Origin: Pogonophryne albipinna
Lineage: Eukaryota > Chordata > Actinopteri > Perciformes > Artedidraconidae
DNA length: 64,000 nucleotides
Assembly (NCBI GenBank): GCA_028583405.1
Contig: CM053260.1
Span: 25,828,147-25,892,146 of the forward strand
Reading direction: 5' to 3'
Shown piece after piece: positions 11,899 to 61,007 of this stretch (its first letter is position 1; every line of letters begins with the position of its first letter). Under the pieces are notes generated by a model that was given only the letters and a program-made list of their open reading frames with translations, had not been told where the DNA came from and made no database searches. Made by a program: the position numbers and the translations under genes.

Positions 11899-14800
11899 TA
11901 ATCCAACAATACCCTGCACATGCTCAAAGACCCTCTCCAGCAGTATTAGCAATTAAGGAGGATTGTCAGCGGATGCCAGAAGAAGATTGTAAAACCTAAC
12001 AGGTTTTCACACAGCAGGTGATCTGTCATCCCACCCTTCATATCCCCCCCCCCCCTCCTCAGTTGATCATTGCAAATAAACACTTTTCAGCATTACTTCA
12101 GGTGCAGAGTACGTCTTTCATGACACTGAAGGGGTCGGGGCGAGATGGGACTTGCATTCCTCCACTCTCCTTTGTACACAGCCGGTGAATAGCCTTTAGA
12201 TCGGGCTTTGTGGGAATGATTGTCAGTGGCTTAATGAGCGCCTTTGCCAAGCTAGAGGCTTTGGCAACATATGTGACTACAGTGCCTCTCCGGCTCTCCA
12301 GCTCGTACGACCCAACACAGAACGGGCTCTCCTTTTTTACTTCGAAGGAGAATATTTATCTAACTCATGGTTTTCCTTTTTCTCGTGGATGTTATTACCT
12401 GGACAGGAATAGTTACTCCTCTCATGGGGACCGGAGCTGAGGATGAAGTGAAATCTTGTAAGTATATCCCGTAGTATCCAGGGACGTCTGGAGAGCTGTT
12501 TCAGCAGATTTGGGTTAAGCGTGTTTTGGTCTTTCCATGTGCGGCTGACACTCGGGGAGAGAAGTCATTAGATTTTCTTTTTCTTCTACGAAAGCGGAGA
12601 CGGAACAATCATCGCCTGCTGATTAACTCTGTCAGTTAGTATTGCAAAAGTGACATTTGGTTGTGTTGTTGCTTATTGATAAAGCAATACTTTAATGTTT
12701 ACACTGAGCTTAGTAGCATATCGTGGAAACCTATATTTTCTATTGATAATGAATTATCTTGTATTATTATTGGTGAACATTTTATTTGTGTTTCTATCAG
12801 ACCATATGAACAAGGGTCACTTTTCAGGACAAATCAGCTGTACGACTAAACAAAGTAATCTTCAACACTCTGAATAACTGTCACAGGAAAATCAACAGTT
12901 TACAAAAAATGCTTTGACTTCATGTCGTCTTATTTCCTAAGAGGTCTGAGTCAAATCTGAGTAGAGTAATACTTACTGGAAACATTCACAAGTGCTTCAT
13001 GGGAGATATGTGACAGGTTTCAAGTGATTATAACTGTAGTGTTTGCAGCCGCTCATTTCCAATAGTATTTATTGTAAAGAGTATGCAATGCAAGCCCTGT
13101 TAAAACACTAGTTATCTTTTCAATGTAAGTTAAAATGTCATTTTGAAAAGCCTTAAGTTCATCACTAGACTTCCATATAGTTTAACATTAATTGATTGAT
13201 ATGCATTAACTTTCAAAATTGATAGCTAATAATACGAATATTGAGATCTTCATATTATGGAATAACTTGTTAAAGAGTAAAGGCTAAAAAAAGTGATGAC
13301 ATTGAGCTTAGTTTTCTCCTTTCCTTTTCCCGCTCTCATTTGAGCTGTTGCTTGGTAACAAAATCGCTGCATTAAGATCAAACGGTCAGCCAAAAAAACA
13401 TTCAATTTATCAGAGAGACACTTCACTACATTCACCAATATGAAGGTTATTATATTATGTTTTGTGTGGACTTGTTGGTGGTTCTGTTGGACTCAAAAGT
13501 ACAAACACTTATCAATTTAACACATAACTGCAGCCTTCAAAATGATCACATTTCAACATTTCTCTTAAACAGTTTGAACGAAAGCCACATAGTGTTCCCC
13601 TTATTTAGGTAGGATATAACTTATTATTTTAATGTACACTAGACCCTAGAGATTACTAAATGACATGAGGTTAAACAATTGCTTTTAAATTGCTTCAACT
13701 GCCCAACATATCTAATTTTCAAGAACAACACCTCAAGTTACTAATTCATCATGTTGGTTTTACGGTTGTTGTGACTGTGAGTCCACGGTGAGCAGTGAGG
13801 ATGTGCCTTGTCATAAGTCTTAAATCTTATTGTTTGCTCTCTTGAGCTCATTGCATTGGATTTGTCTTAACACAACCCCGGCTCAACCATATCAAGTGAT
13901 GGGAGGCTCAAGAATTGGGCCACATGTCCGACAGATGTGTCAAACAGCTTTAATCACAGTAACGCTGTCCAGATGCTCGGCTCTGTCACGGAACAGGACA
14001 TTCAAATGTTAAATTACAGTCAGTAGTGGGGAAGCTCTTATATTCGTACTGTATGTATATGAGAAAACCTGAAGGGATAACATTGGACGAAGCGAAGAAG
14101 GTGTTTCTGTCAAATACATGTTTTATTATCTTTGCTGCTGCCTTGTGGGTGCCATAGGGACATCAGAAAGTGTCGGTTGATGGAAGAAATATTTTCCTTC
14201 AGGGTCTGATGGCAGTAAGGATTTGGGATTCAACAGCCATCGATCATGTCTCGCTGTGGCACAGTTTCATCTGGGGAAATTGCCAGCATCAGTCAGACCA
14301 AGCGAATGGATGTGGAGTGAAGCCCGCTGTGTCCACACAAAATAATATTCCAGTCCCTGCAGTCCGACTCGTGAATTCATCTCTCTGCCAGCGAGGATCA
14401 CACACTAATGTGATTATTGTCCCGGGCAAGGGCCACTCCTGGGGGACTTCAAAGAGAGCACATCACAGGGAAAATGAGAAGTAAGCTGTGATGCTCACAG
14501 GTGCACTGCACTTTCTGGAACCCTTTCTTTCGCTTTAAAGGTATTAACAGGTTCAAAGTGAGGACTCTGACAGCATCTGCCGTGTAGTTTTAGCCTACAT
14601 ACAGCAGCACATACGTTCTGCATGATTTATTATCACGTCAGGTGACATGCTCTGGTGATAAGTTTAAGTGTTTTCGTTCAGCGTATAAATTATGCAGGAG
14701 AATGGAATTAAAAGTCATAATCAGTAGCAAAAAAGAATGGTTCTTCTATAGGAAGGCAGTAATGCATTCAGTCGAGTTTTCATATTTTACAGTGGAATAC

Positions 14801-15061
14801 CAAGAGGTATAAACAAGCACACAGATCTTCAGGTGAAACGTGACTTATTTCAACTTTACTCCATTTATTTAGGACATGTTTATACACTTAATTTTAGGAT
14901 TGAACGGTGTGCTAAAAAGGGCTTCAGTCTAACCTTATTCTGTATGTCTGATCTGACAATTCCTCTTCACATGAATTGACCTGGTTAGGGTCAGGACAAA
15001 GTTGTTGGACATCCTCAGTTTGTTATTATGGTAGGTTGATACAGCATATTGTATCTGGATA
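11899..15061. other. No gene recognised
   Basis: Short open frames only, none with recognisable domains. A poly-C run lies near 12043-12053. Nothing resembling an exon of the downstream gene was found. Confidence 0.5.
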
Positions 15062-15460
15062 CAAGTGGCCGAGATGGGTTTTCTCCGCAGGGTGGCTGGT
15101 GTCTCCCTTAGGGATAAGGTGAGAAGTTCAGTCATCCGGGAGGGACTCGGAGTTGAACCGCTCCTCCTTTGCGTCGAAAGGAGCCAGTTGAGGTGGTTCG
15201 GGCACCTAGTTAGGATGCCACCTGGGCGCCTCCCTTGGGAGGTGTTCCAGGCACGTCCAGCTGGGAAGAGACCAAGGGGTAGACCTAGGACCAGGTGGAG
15301 GGATTATATCTCTTCGCTGGCCTGGGAGCGCCTTGGGATCCCCCAGTCAGAGCTGGTTGACGTGGCCAGGGAAAGGACAGTTTGCGGCTCTCTGCTGGAA
15401 CTGCTACCCCCGAGACCCGACCACGGATAAGCGGGAGAAGATGGATGGATGGATACAGTA
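15062..15460 (+). mobile_element. RTE-clade (Rex3-like) LINE, 3' end only
   Basis: A 121-codon frame (15065-15430) encodes the C-terminal part of a non-LTR retrotransposon polyprotein: the WFGHLVRMPPGRLPW, GKRPRGRPRTRWRDYI and AWERLG blocks are typical of the end of RTE-type ORFs. The stop is followed within about 30 bp by GATGGATGGATGGATACAG, consistent with the very short 3' UTR and GATG-type tail known for Rex3. The copy is severely 5'-truncated, with no reverse transcriptase core. GATACAGCATATT (upstream) and GATACAGTATATT (downstream) may be remnants of a target-site duplication. Not a functional gene. Confidence 0.75.
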
Positions 15461-18400
15461 TATTCAAGTGTTAGCCTTTTTGGATGAAATTGGCAGAATA
15501 AATTGGTGAAAGGCTACGTTTTAACTTTTGGATAGTTAATATTGGATATTTCTGAACAGGAAAAAAGGAACGTACATCCTCTACTATGAGCAACACTTCA
15601 GATTGTATGGCGACAAACAGCATTCAGTCACACAAATAGCAACTTAATAGAAGTCATTTCTCCTTGCTCATAAAAAATTCAAAGCTTGTCGTAAAATGCC
15701 ACGAGATGAAAACCTGTAGTGTCTGTAAACATATTCAGCAATGAGTCCTCTCTTTGTTCCAGGTGAACCTTATCATACATGTTTCTTTATGATAATTCTG
15801 CTGTAGTACTGCATGTAGTCACATGAGGCTCTGCGGGGTCACTGCAGGTTATCCCACTCCCCCCAGGACAGGAGAGTTCATCAAGGTCGTTGTTCATTAG
15901 TTCAAACAGAACACAGGGGTCACACACCCCACAGTACATCAGTGCAGCTGCTCTCTCTTTCTCATTCCTCCACACCTGAGAGACTCTTCCCATTCCTCCT
16001 GCCTCCTTCCAGCTCCAGCCCCCTTGCACTGCTCGAGCCACAGACCCCTGAAATATTAATGCTACGATAATTGAACTGCCATGCTTTCTGAACTGCGGTA
16101 GAATCGAGCAAAATCTCAATTAAACAAGCATATTATCCAACACTGCCCCCACTTCCTAATCTCATTCATCGTCTTGTTTCTGTTTTTTCTTTTCCTTTCG
16201 ACTGATGTTTTAATAATAGATGAATTGCACGGCTGAGTAGAATACTGATTGTGCGAATCGTTGCCAAAGGTTGAAATATAATCTTTTTCCCATTCTGAAG
16301 AGCAAAGGGGGAGAAAGCTAAATCTCTGAACACAGAGGCTAATTAATTTCTACATAAAGAAGTTTTGCCACTTAAAAAACATCTTTGTCTCAGTGCTACA
16401 GTAAAGAGGGTCTCAGATTTCCAACCTAAATGAGCAATTGATTGGACAAAAGGGAACAAAACGACGACGGAAAGGAACTGCACTCATTACACACACATCA
16501 GAAGCAACGCGAGTCAATTGGCGCTTAGTGTTAATCAGCTCGGCCTTTGTTTGAATAATTCTTTAATGATCAAATGGGAATCAGTGTGGAGGCATTATCA
16601 GAGCTGCGAGAGGGGGGGGGGGTGAGCGGCTGTCTTCCCGTCCCAGGTCTTTAACCAAGAGAATATTTTAATCCAGCCTGACAAGTTGAGGATCTGCTTA
16701 ATCCTATTACAGGCTTGCACATTAAACTACAGTAGGCCCACACTTCTCCGCCTCTTGTCTTTGTGTGAGAGAGCAGCAGATGGTGCCAGCTCAAGAGCCT
16801 ACTGTAGTGAACTTTCAATGGGCTAGCGCTTGGACCCCTCCCCGTTACTAAAACAACACCGCCACAAGTGTGGAGAATGCTCTAGGAAACAACTTGTTGT
16901 CGCGGTATTCGTTTCCTCATTCAATCTTACAGTGTGTGCACATTTAGTGCATTTGTTTGTCGGTCAAAGTTAGGTGTGATGCCACACCAGATGGCCAAGC
17001 CGTACGAGTCAAGGAACACAGAGCTTGCCAATTGTTCTTAGAAGCGTGCCAAAGTTATTGGAAGGGGCACAGTGATCACAGTTTCGCAATAGTTTAAGCA
17101 AAGCTGAAAGACTTTAACGAGGTAATTGTGGGAAAGGGTTATATACAATATAAACAAACACTTTTCTACACAAAATACTAGAAATGTTACATTCTTAACA
17201 AATGTTCTGACATCCTATGAATCAGAGAACATTATGTTTCTAACCTTTTGTGATGTGTGTATTAGGAATGGAAACAGCGTTTGTTTATTCAGATAAACAC
17301 ACCTATGCTGTTGTTTTGGTATCTAAAATTGTAAGATGAAGACTTGCTTTTGAGGAAACCGTTTCCTGTCACAGAAACAAGCATCTCTTAAATGTAAAGA
17401 GGCAAGAAGACATCCGACATGATACAGAATCAGATTTGATGTATAGTGTTAACTAAGACAGGAAATACCGCTAACTACATGTATCACCTGAAGCCTTACC
17501 ATGCAGTTAAGCATGCAAGCGTCCGCCCACAATCTCATACTCAAGCAATTAGACATATCCACAGGCACATTACTATGGGCTTTCACTTCTTTAACATATA
17601 CATAACATGTTTTGACGGAAATAGCATGGTAGCAAAGAATGCTGTTGGAGATTTGTTGGATTTTACACGGATACAAAATGAACCAAGATACAAGCTTCTT
17701 GACTGTAGACTTCACACTGCACGATTTAACGATACAATATTAAAGATTGTACAAGTATTGACTGTGAAACTATTGTGTAGCCCTGTTATAATGCGAGGCT
17801 GTAAACTCATCATGTCGCTCATGACAGATTTAGGGTTAGTTTGAAGTCTGAAAACTTGTTGGGTAGTTTTGACTGTGGCAGTGGCATTAATGATGATGGA
17901 AACAATTAGGTTACAATGCCTTTGTACCAAATTGGTCTACATTCCAAAGTGTTCTGGTGTTGTTGACGAACAGGAAGTTTATCAGGGAGCGCTCTACATC
18001 TGTCAAACAGGAGAGCTTTAAAGTACAGAGGCAGATTCCACTTGTCCCACTTGTCTTCACTTCCCTCCACCCCACAGCTTCTGTCCCCTCTGAGCCTTGG
18101 CTAAGTTAGGGTTAGGGTTCATATTGGCCTTCCCACAGTGAGCAGCTTTTAACCTCCTGCCAGCTTCATCAATCTCAGCCCGGTGTGATGGCTGCTAAAA
18201 GAGGCGTGCATTAAGGACAGCCTGCTGTCTGTAAATCAGCCGAGCTGGAGGGGCCCCCTCTCGTGTGCAGCACATAGGTCGAATAGGAAGCATACCCTAT
18301 GAATGTAGACATCGACACTCGCAGCAGTTAAACCCCACGAGCGGACCTCCTCTCCACCAGATGGCCATGCCGGTTCTCCATAAATGTTTAACGAGGGGAG

Positions 18401-19127
18401 AACAAATTAAATCAGAAGGCAAATGATCAAGCACAGTTTGAACAATGTAATCCATATATTAGGTGGTGTTAGGTTGGTGAGGAGAACACAATTGGACAAT
18501 GAGAACACATTTTCTTGTGGGGATTATAAGCCCCATCCCAATGCTCTTAACCAGCCCAATCTTACCAACAAAGCACAAGCCAATTAGCACAAAGCCCTTA
18601 GCTTTTGATTTTAATCAGTGTTTAGCAACATAAATCACAATGCCTGGGAAACAGTGAAACAATAGAAAGCCTAAGGCATTTATTTTTACTTGACTTATAA
18701 CTCTGAGACGCCAATGTTCAGCTGGAAATAAAGTCAATAGGCCTGAATTGTGATGGAGTGGGTTGGGTGTACATAATGTAGAGCACACTGAGGAGTGTGG
18801 AGCCTTGTTGGTGATGGTGTAGGTGGGGGGGCAGAGCGGAGGTCACAGTGGTTCAGAAAGCTAGCATTGAGTCACGGACAGAGTTAATACCATTAACATG
18901 AGGTATGGATGAGAAGTTCAGAGTGCACGTTCGTCTGAAAACAGATCTGATATCGACTCTTTTGTCCTAAGGTCAATTATTTAATTACATCCCTTGAACA
19001 GGAGTTTGACCTCAGCGTTTCATATTGACTTTGTTAAGACAGCAAGAAGATTAGAACAAAGTTGAAATCAAGAACCATGTCAACAGCGAGCTTTATAGAT
19101 ATTGTAAGGTTCAACGCACAATGGTCA
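15461..19127. other. No gene recognised
   Basis: No coding exon or clear mobile element could be supported. A poly-G run is at about 16612-16622. The open frames at 15787-16119 (-) and 17446-17844 (+) lack any recognisable motif and are treated as chance. Confidence 0.5.
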
Positions 19128-19263
19128 CTGTATGGCAGGGATCACCAACTACATTTGACCAAGGGCCAAAATGTATCCAATAGACACTATCGCGGGCCGG
19201 GGGGGTACAGGTACTGCATAAAGCTTAGCAGACTCTTCACGCTAACGAAGGATCACTTCGAGG

Positions 19264-20180
19264 CAGGGTTGGGAGGGTTACTTTGTAAATGTAATCAGTT
19301 ACTGATTACTGAATACATGCTCTGAAAGTAATCAGAATACAGTTACAGTTACGTGTCTTAAAAAAGTAACGTGTTCAGGTTACTTTTAGAATACTTTTGG
19401 AATACTTTCTTTTTCCATAACAGATGGGTATGTTTTGGTGAGCAGGAGACACTTGTTTTACTGTTTTAATGGCGTATCAAGAACTCAAACACAACATCTT
19501 GGTGTCATTCTGGACAGCTCCCTCTCATCTGCACCACACATAAAAAACATCACCCGGACTGCATTCTCCTACTGTAAACCTTTCCTTAGAATATGTTATG
19601 AATTGTAAGGTGTCCTTGGGTGCTTTGAAAGGCGCCCCTAAATAGAATGAATTATCATTATTATTATCTGAAAAGATGTAATAACTTTTAAAACTTGTTC
19701 CAGTCACTTGCCCCATGCATTCAGCAGCAGCAGGCCATTCACTGTGATTTGATCCCGTTATAAATGTCATCATTTCGACAATAAAGAAATGCTACATCAA
19801 CGTTATCTTGCACATTTTATCTAACCATCTCCGTTTCTAACTTTCAATATATTTTAAAAGAGATCTCTCTCTCTCATCTGCGTGCGGGGGCGGGGCCTCA
19901 CAGACATGCTGCATCTCTCTCTCGCTCACAGACATGCTGCAGCGCTGTGCAGTGTGCACACAGTTCTGCCAGTAATGAATATTACATTTTGTGAGGAAAC
20001 TTTTCCACCAATAATTCCAATAAGTATTCCAAAATGTATTCACTTCAGGTTTACGAAAGTAACTGTATTCAGATTACTCGTTTTTCAAATGTAACGCCAG
20101 CTGAATACAGTTAGCCTACTTGATTTTTGTATTCTGATTACGTAACGCCGTTACATATATTCCGTTACAACCCAACCCTG
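19264..20180. mobile_element. Nested hAT-like element inside 19136-20546
   Basis: Starts CAGGGTTGGGAGGGTTAC and ends GTTACAACCCAACCCTG, giving inverted ends. It is flanked by CTTCGAGG (19256-19263) and CTTCTAGG (20181-20188), an 8-bp duplication with one mismatch. Sequence near both ends is rich in GTAAC/TTACTTT motifs. It carries a still younger LINE fragment at 19482-19670. Confidence 0.75.
19482..19670 (+). mobile_element. 5'-truncated L2/CR1-type LINE tail
   Basis: One frame reads as the end of a reverse-transcriptase ORF (NLGVILDSSLSSAPHIKN and following residues). It is followed by the 3' end GTCCTTGGGTGCTTTGAAAG and an ATT-type tail (ATCATTATTATTAT). This is the innermost layer of a three-level nest. 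Confidence 0.65.
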
Positions 20181-20288
20181 CTTCTAGGCTACTGTCCCGC
20201 AGCTCCTGCCTCTCTGTTGGACTCTGTTGCAGCGGGGCTGCTGCTGTGGTGCGGAGCGCACAAAGCAGACTCTTCACAACGAAGGATC

Positions 20289-20290
<2 letters not shown>

Positions 20291-20319
<29 letters not shown>

Positions 20320-20320
20320 C
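20291..20320. repeat. (TTC)10 microsatellite
   Basis: Ten uninterrupted TTC triplets inside the outer hAT element, between its two repeated sub-blocks. Confidence 0.95.
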
Positions 20321-20554
20321 AAGGAAGGGAAGGTTTCGCAGTACGCAGTCTACTGTCCCGCAGCTGCTGCCTCTCTGTTGGACTCCGGTACTGCACCTTA
20401 CTCACGAGACGTTGTAAAAAAAAAATGGGTGGGGGGCGAACGCAGTAACCACTCCGCCAACGCCACAGTCACCCCCGTCGTGCGGGCCGGATGAGAATGT
20501 CTGGCGGGCCGGATGTGGCCCGCGGGCCGCCAGTTGGTGGTCACTGCTGTATGG

Positions 20555-21029
20555 GGTTACTGGTGCTCGAACAGCACCTGCCTTTTTTGGGACACCATGA
20601 TGAGGAAAATGTCCCACTTTATCAACTTGTGACAACCCTGGTGTAACCATACCAGAACATTTCAAAGAAAATGTATCCCGTTTAGAACGCTAATTTTGAT
20701 CTGTAGTGTTGAATGGCTTTGTGGCCGGCCTCTCTGACCAAGCTTTACACCTGCCACCACTGCACCGCGGTTCTATAGCACAAGATTTCAGATTTCCATT
20801 TCTTCCGAATAGCATTGGGTTTTAATTCCAAATACTTAGACACCAAGTCCCCTGCCATTGTCTGGTCGGTCAACTCTCCCTAATCTCGTATAAATCCCTA
20901 CTTTCATCCCAGACAAGTGAAATCCAACTTCTTCTCCTATGTGCTGACATGCTGCTGCTGAACGGGGCAGATTTACAATTGGTATGTTTTATTTAATAAA
21001 TGTGGGCCCTGAAAATGGGTTCTAATTTC
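20555..21029. other. No feature seen
   Basis: Spacer between the hAT element and the antisense LINE; no coding or repeat signal could be supported. Confidence 0.5.
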
Positions 21030-22790
21030 AATTCAATTCAAAACCTTTATTTATCCAGATAAAATCCCATTGAGATCAATGATCTCTTTTTCAAGGGAGA
21101 CCTGCAGCAGTAGGTTCCACAAGAAGACATAAAAACATAAACAACAGAACAACAAAAGGACATCACACAGCAAAATTTACAGGGATTACAATTTACATAT
21201 TTAACCACATGTACAGGTACCAACAGCATCTGATTGTGTAGCATCCAACCGAGCTTTAAAAACATGTAATGGTACTAGCTTGGTAATTGTCCATTCTTTT
21301 TGCAGACTGTTCCATGTTAGTGGAGCTGCACATCTAAAAGCTTTCTTCCCTAAGACAGTCCTAGCACTTGGCACATTTAATAAAACCACAGCATGCGATC
21401 TCAGGCAATAAGTACTTTCAATTCGCAGAGAGATCAGGGAGCAGATATAAGATGGTAGTTTATCCAACATGGCTTTGTAAATGAAAAAGTACCAGTGACT
21501 GAGCCTCCGTACAGTAAGTGATGGCATAACCGCCTTGGTATACAGGGTACAGTGATGCGTACGTTTACAATTTGTCAAAAATCTCAGTGCACTGTGATAC
21601 GCAGCATCTAACTTGCTCAGGTAATTGGCAGGTGCATTCATATATAACAAATCACCATAGTCCAGCACAGGTAAAAAGGTCACAGAGACTAGCCTTTTCC
21701 TGGCCTCAAGCGAGAAACAGGACTTGTTCCTGAAAAAGAAACCTAGCCTAACCCTCAGTTTTTTAAGCAGGTTATTGACATGAAGTTTAAAAGAGAGACA
21801 ATCATCAAGCCAGATACCTAGGTATTTGTAACAGGTAACCACTTCAAGTTTTGTTCCTTGCGTAGTTACAATATCTAAAACAGGCTCTGGTGTCTTTTTA
21901 GCTTTTGAAAAGAGCATTACCTTGGTTTTATCCACATTTAAAAGAAGCTTTAATTCAGAGAGCTGAGTCTGAATAATGTTAAAAACAGCCTGTAATTTAA
22001 CACCAGCCTCTTTAATGGAGGGACCTGCACAGTACATCACAGTATCATCCACATAAAAATGTAAAGTAGCTTCATCCACATTATCACCTACGCTGTTAAT
22101 ATATATGGAGAATAAAAGTGGTCCTAAAACAGAACCTTGTGGTACACCATTAGAAATGTTTAACCACTCAGAAGACAGCCCATCAAAGTGAACACATTGG
22201 GACCTTTCAGAGAGGTAGTTCACAAACCACCCCACTGCATGGCTGGATATGCCAATACTGAGTAGCCTCTGCTTTAAAATGTGATGATCGACGGTGTCAA
22301 ACGCTTTGGAAAGGTCAATAAATAGAGCTGCACAACTCTGCTTATTATCTAAATAACTAGTAATGTCATTTACCACTTTCATTGTGGCAGTGATGGTGCT
22401 GTGTTTCTTTCTGAATCCTGACTGATGTTTAGACAGGATATCATTTATACATAAAAACTCCTTTACTTGTTCACTCACAAGTCGTTCGAGCACCTTCGCC
22501 AGAACTGACAATTTAGAGATTGGCCTGTAGTTATTTAAAATAGTTGCCTCCCCTCCTTTTAGTAAAGGCAAGACATAAGCAGACTTCCATACTTTTGGAA
22601 TTGTATTTGTGCTGAGGGAGAGGTTAAAAAGAGAAGTAAGAGGTGGAGCAATAAAATCTGCAGCTATCTTTAAAAAGAAAGGTTCTAAGTTGTCCGGGCC
22701 GGCCGGTTTCCTAGGATCTAACTTGGATCATGCTTCATGAACAATACCAATAGTTAAAGGAGTAAAACTGAAAGGGTTTTCCAGACCACA
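21030..22790 (-). mobile_element. 5'-truncated CR1/L2/Rex-type LINE
   Basis: On the minus strand a reverse transcriptase reading frame is followed by a 3' UTR that contains TTGATCTCAATGGGATTTTA. It ends in GATAAATAAAGG and an AATTGAATTG tail (plus-strand 21029-21060). The endonuclease half and ORF1 are absent. The 5' boundary is approximate. The copy lies upstream of the chl1 signal-peptide exon and antisense to it. Confidence 0.8.
21201..22727 (-). pseudogene. LINE reverse transcriptase ORF (partial, no endonuclease)
   Basis: The frame stays open from a stop at 22728-22730 to the terminator at 21201, about 508 codons. Reverse-transcriptase blocks are in the right order: AGPDNLEPFF, NNYRPISKLSVL, LSKHQSGFRKKHST, FIDLSKAFDTVDHH, NGVPQGSVLGPLLFSIYIN and the active site FYVDD. 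YVDD replaces the YADD usual in CR1/L2-like LINEs. The C-terminal part with LGIWLDD is also present. There is no ATG in its natural place because the 5' part of the ORF is missing. The open frame points to a fairly young insertion. It could be any Jockey/CR1-group clade; I do not assign one firmly. Confidence 0.75.
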
Positions 22791-23866
22791 TTGTTCATGG
22801 TTTTTATTTATATAAAAAGAGAGGGTCGGGTAGGTTGGCTGGCTAGTATTTTAATTGGTGTACGCCCAAACATTGTAAATCACCGGTTACACCAAAAAAA
22901 CGCTTCTCCTTTGAAATTGAAAATTGAATCACGATACTTTATAAGTGTGATGCTCCTAGCACTCTTTTTATAATATCACATTACTCTAAAACTCTAATTT
23001 GTTGCTATTACAGTATTCCTGTTTTTGTTATTATGGTGTGGAGCTAATTACTCCAGCGTAACCCACGGAGTTGGGCCCCAGCCAACTCGAGGGAGACTAA
23101 TGAACTGGCACCCCAGAAGGTGTTAACATCACTGCTACAGACACTACAATTCCCATACATCCTGTCCTCCTCTCTCCACCCTCTCTGCACTGTGGACCCA
23201 TCATGTGCTCATTATGGTCCAGACTCTGCTCTGTTAGCTGCAAAATGATCCAGATACTCTGCAGACTCTCTGTAACTGTTAACTATGAAAGATTGTTCTG
23301 CCTCACACCCCTCAGGCAGCAATATTTCTGCAATAATAGATAAACGTGTAGCTGCATTCTAATCTTTTTGAGTCATTGTTATCAGAAACATGCAGGCACC
23401 GATGTCGGATGCATTGTATTATAACTTTGATGGCAATTTTGATTTGAATCTCGGCTTGGTTTCAGGAATAAATTCTCTCTTTCAGTAACTCTGAACATCT
23501 GCCATGCATTAATAAGTCCACAGACTCCTTCATTTGTTTAGTTATTTATTTCCATTGTCGCCCGGAAAATACACTTTCCGCTACACACTTCCACAGACAT
23601 CAAACTAAAAAAACAAGCCGGGTCCCAGGGGGAAGGGCATGATAGCAGGCTTTAAAGAGAATATTTCTTTGTCACAGTAAAACATTGAACTAGCGCGGCA
23701 CAGGGTCCCTGTTGATGCAAATGAAAGTGTGATATGTGACGCCTGGCTGAGCAGGGAGCAGTCGGGCTCACGGTCACAGGGGATTTGTTGTGTTTTGGGT
23801 TTGTCTTTTCTGTCTGCCAGCACGTGGGTGGATTCATGGGGGCCTCCGTCTGTGCTGCTTTTACAG
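22791..23866. other. Upstream region of chl1; no coding signal
   Basis: Between the antisense LINE and the first recognised chl1 exon. No frame with protein features. It ends in a pyrimidine-rich tract and AG at 23865-23866 that looks like a splice acceptor, so it is more likely intron than promoter. Confidence 0.45.
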
Positions 23867-23961
23867 GTACCGCATCCTCAGCGCGCCAGAGAAATTAACT
23901 GAGGACCGAGCAGCAGACAGCACGCGTTTCTTGAGGACGTCCGATATTCAAAAGACAAACC
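23867..23961 (+). other. Putative 5'-UTR part of chl1 coding exon 1
   Basis: TGCTGCTTTTACAG at 23853-23866 resembles an acceptor, so the exon carrying the ATG probably starts at 23867 with 95 nt of leader. That would mean one or more non-coding first exons upstream, as is common in L1-family genes. No promoter was identified in the window. The alternative, a transcription start in this area, cannot be excluded. Confidence 0.45.
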
Positions 23962-60981
<37,020 letters not shown>

Positions 60982-61007
60982 GTAGAGCTGCAGCACATTC
61001 TGACACA

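Larger units (their letters stand above)
19136..20546. mobile_element. hAT-type DNA transposon (non-autonomous), interrupted
   Basis: Ends CAGGGATCACCAACT and AGTTGGTGGTCACTG are imperfect inverted repeats. The element is flanked by the perfect 8-bp duplication CTGTATGG (19128-19135 and 20547-20554), the hallmark of hAT insertion. Internal sequence has the 'gggccgg / gcgggccg' composition common in fish hAT MITEs. Part of its body is tandemly repeated: a block with GCAGACTCTTCAC, AACGAAGGATCACTTC and CTGTCCCGCAG occurs twice, and the first copy is split by the nested element at 19264-20180. No transposase is encoded. Confidence 0.85.

Noticed and set aside
15065..15430. 121-codon ORF as a small gene
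   Set aside because: It is the C-terminal end of an RTE-type LINE followed by its GATG-type tail.
15787..16119. 110-codon minus-strand ORF
   Set aside because: No recognisable motif or supporting context.
17446..17844. 132-codon plus-strand ORF
   Set aside because: No domain, no splice context, AT-rich composition like its surroundings.
18101..18120. Telomere-like GTTAGGGTTAGGG
   Set aside because: Only two units; chance or micro-repeat.
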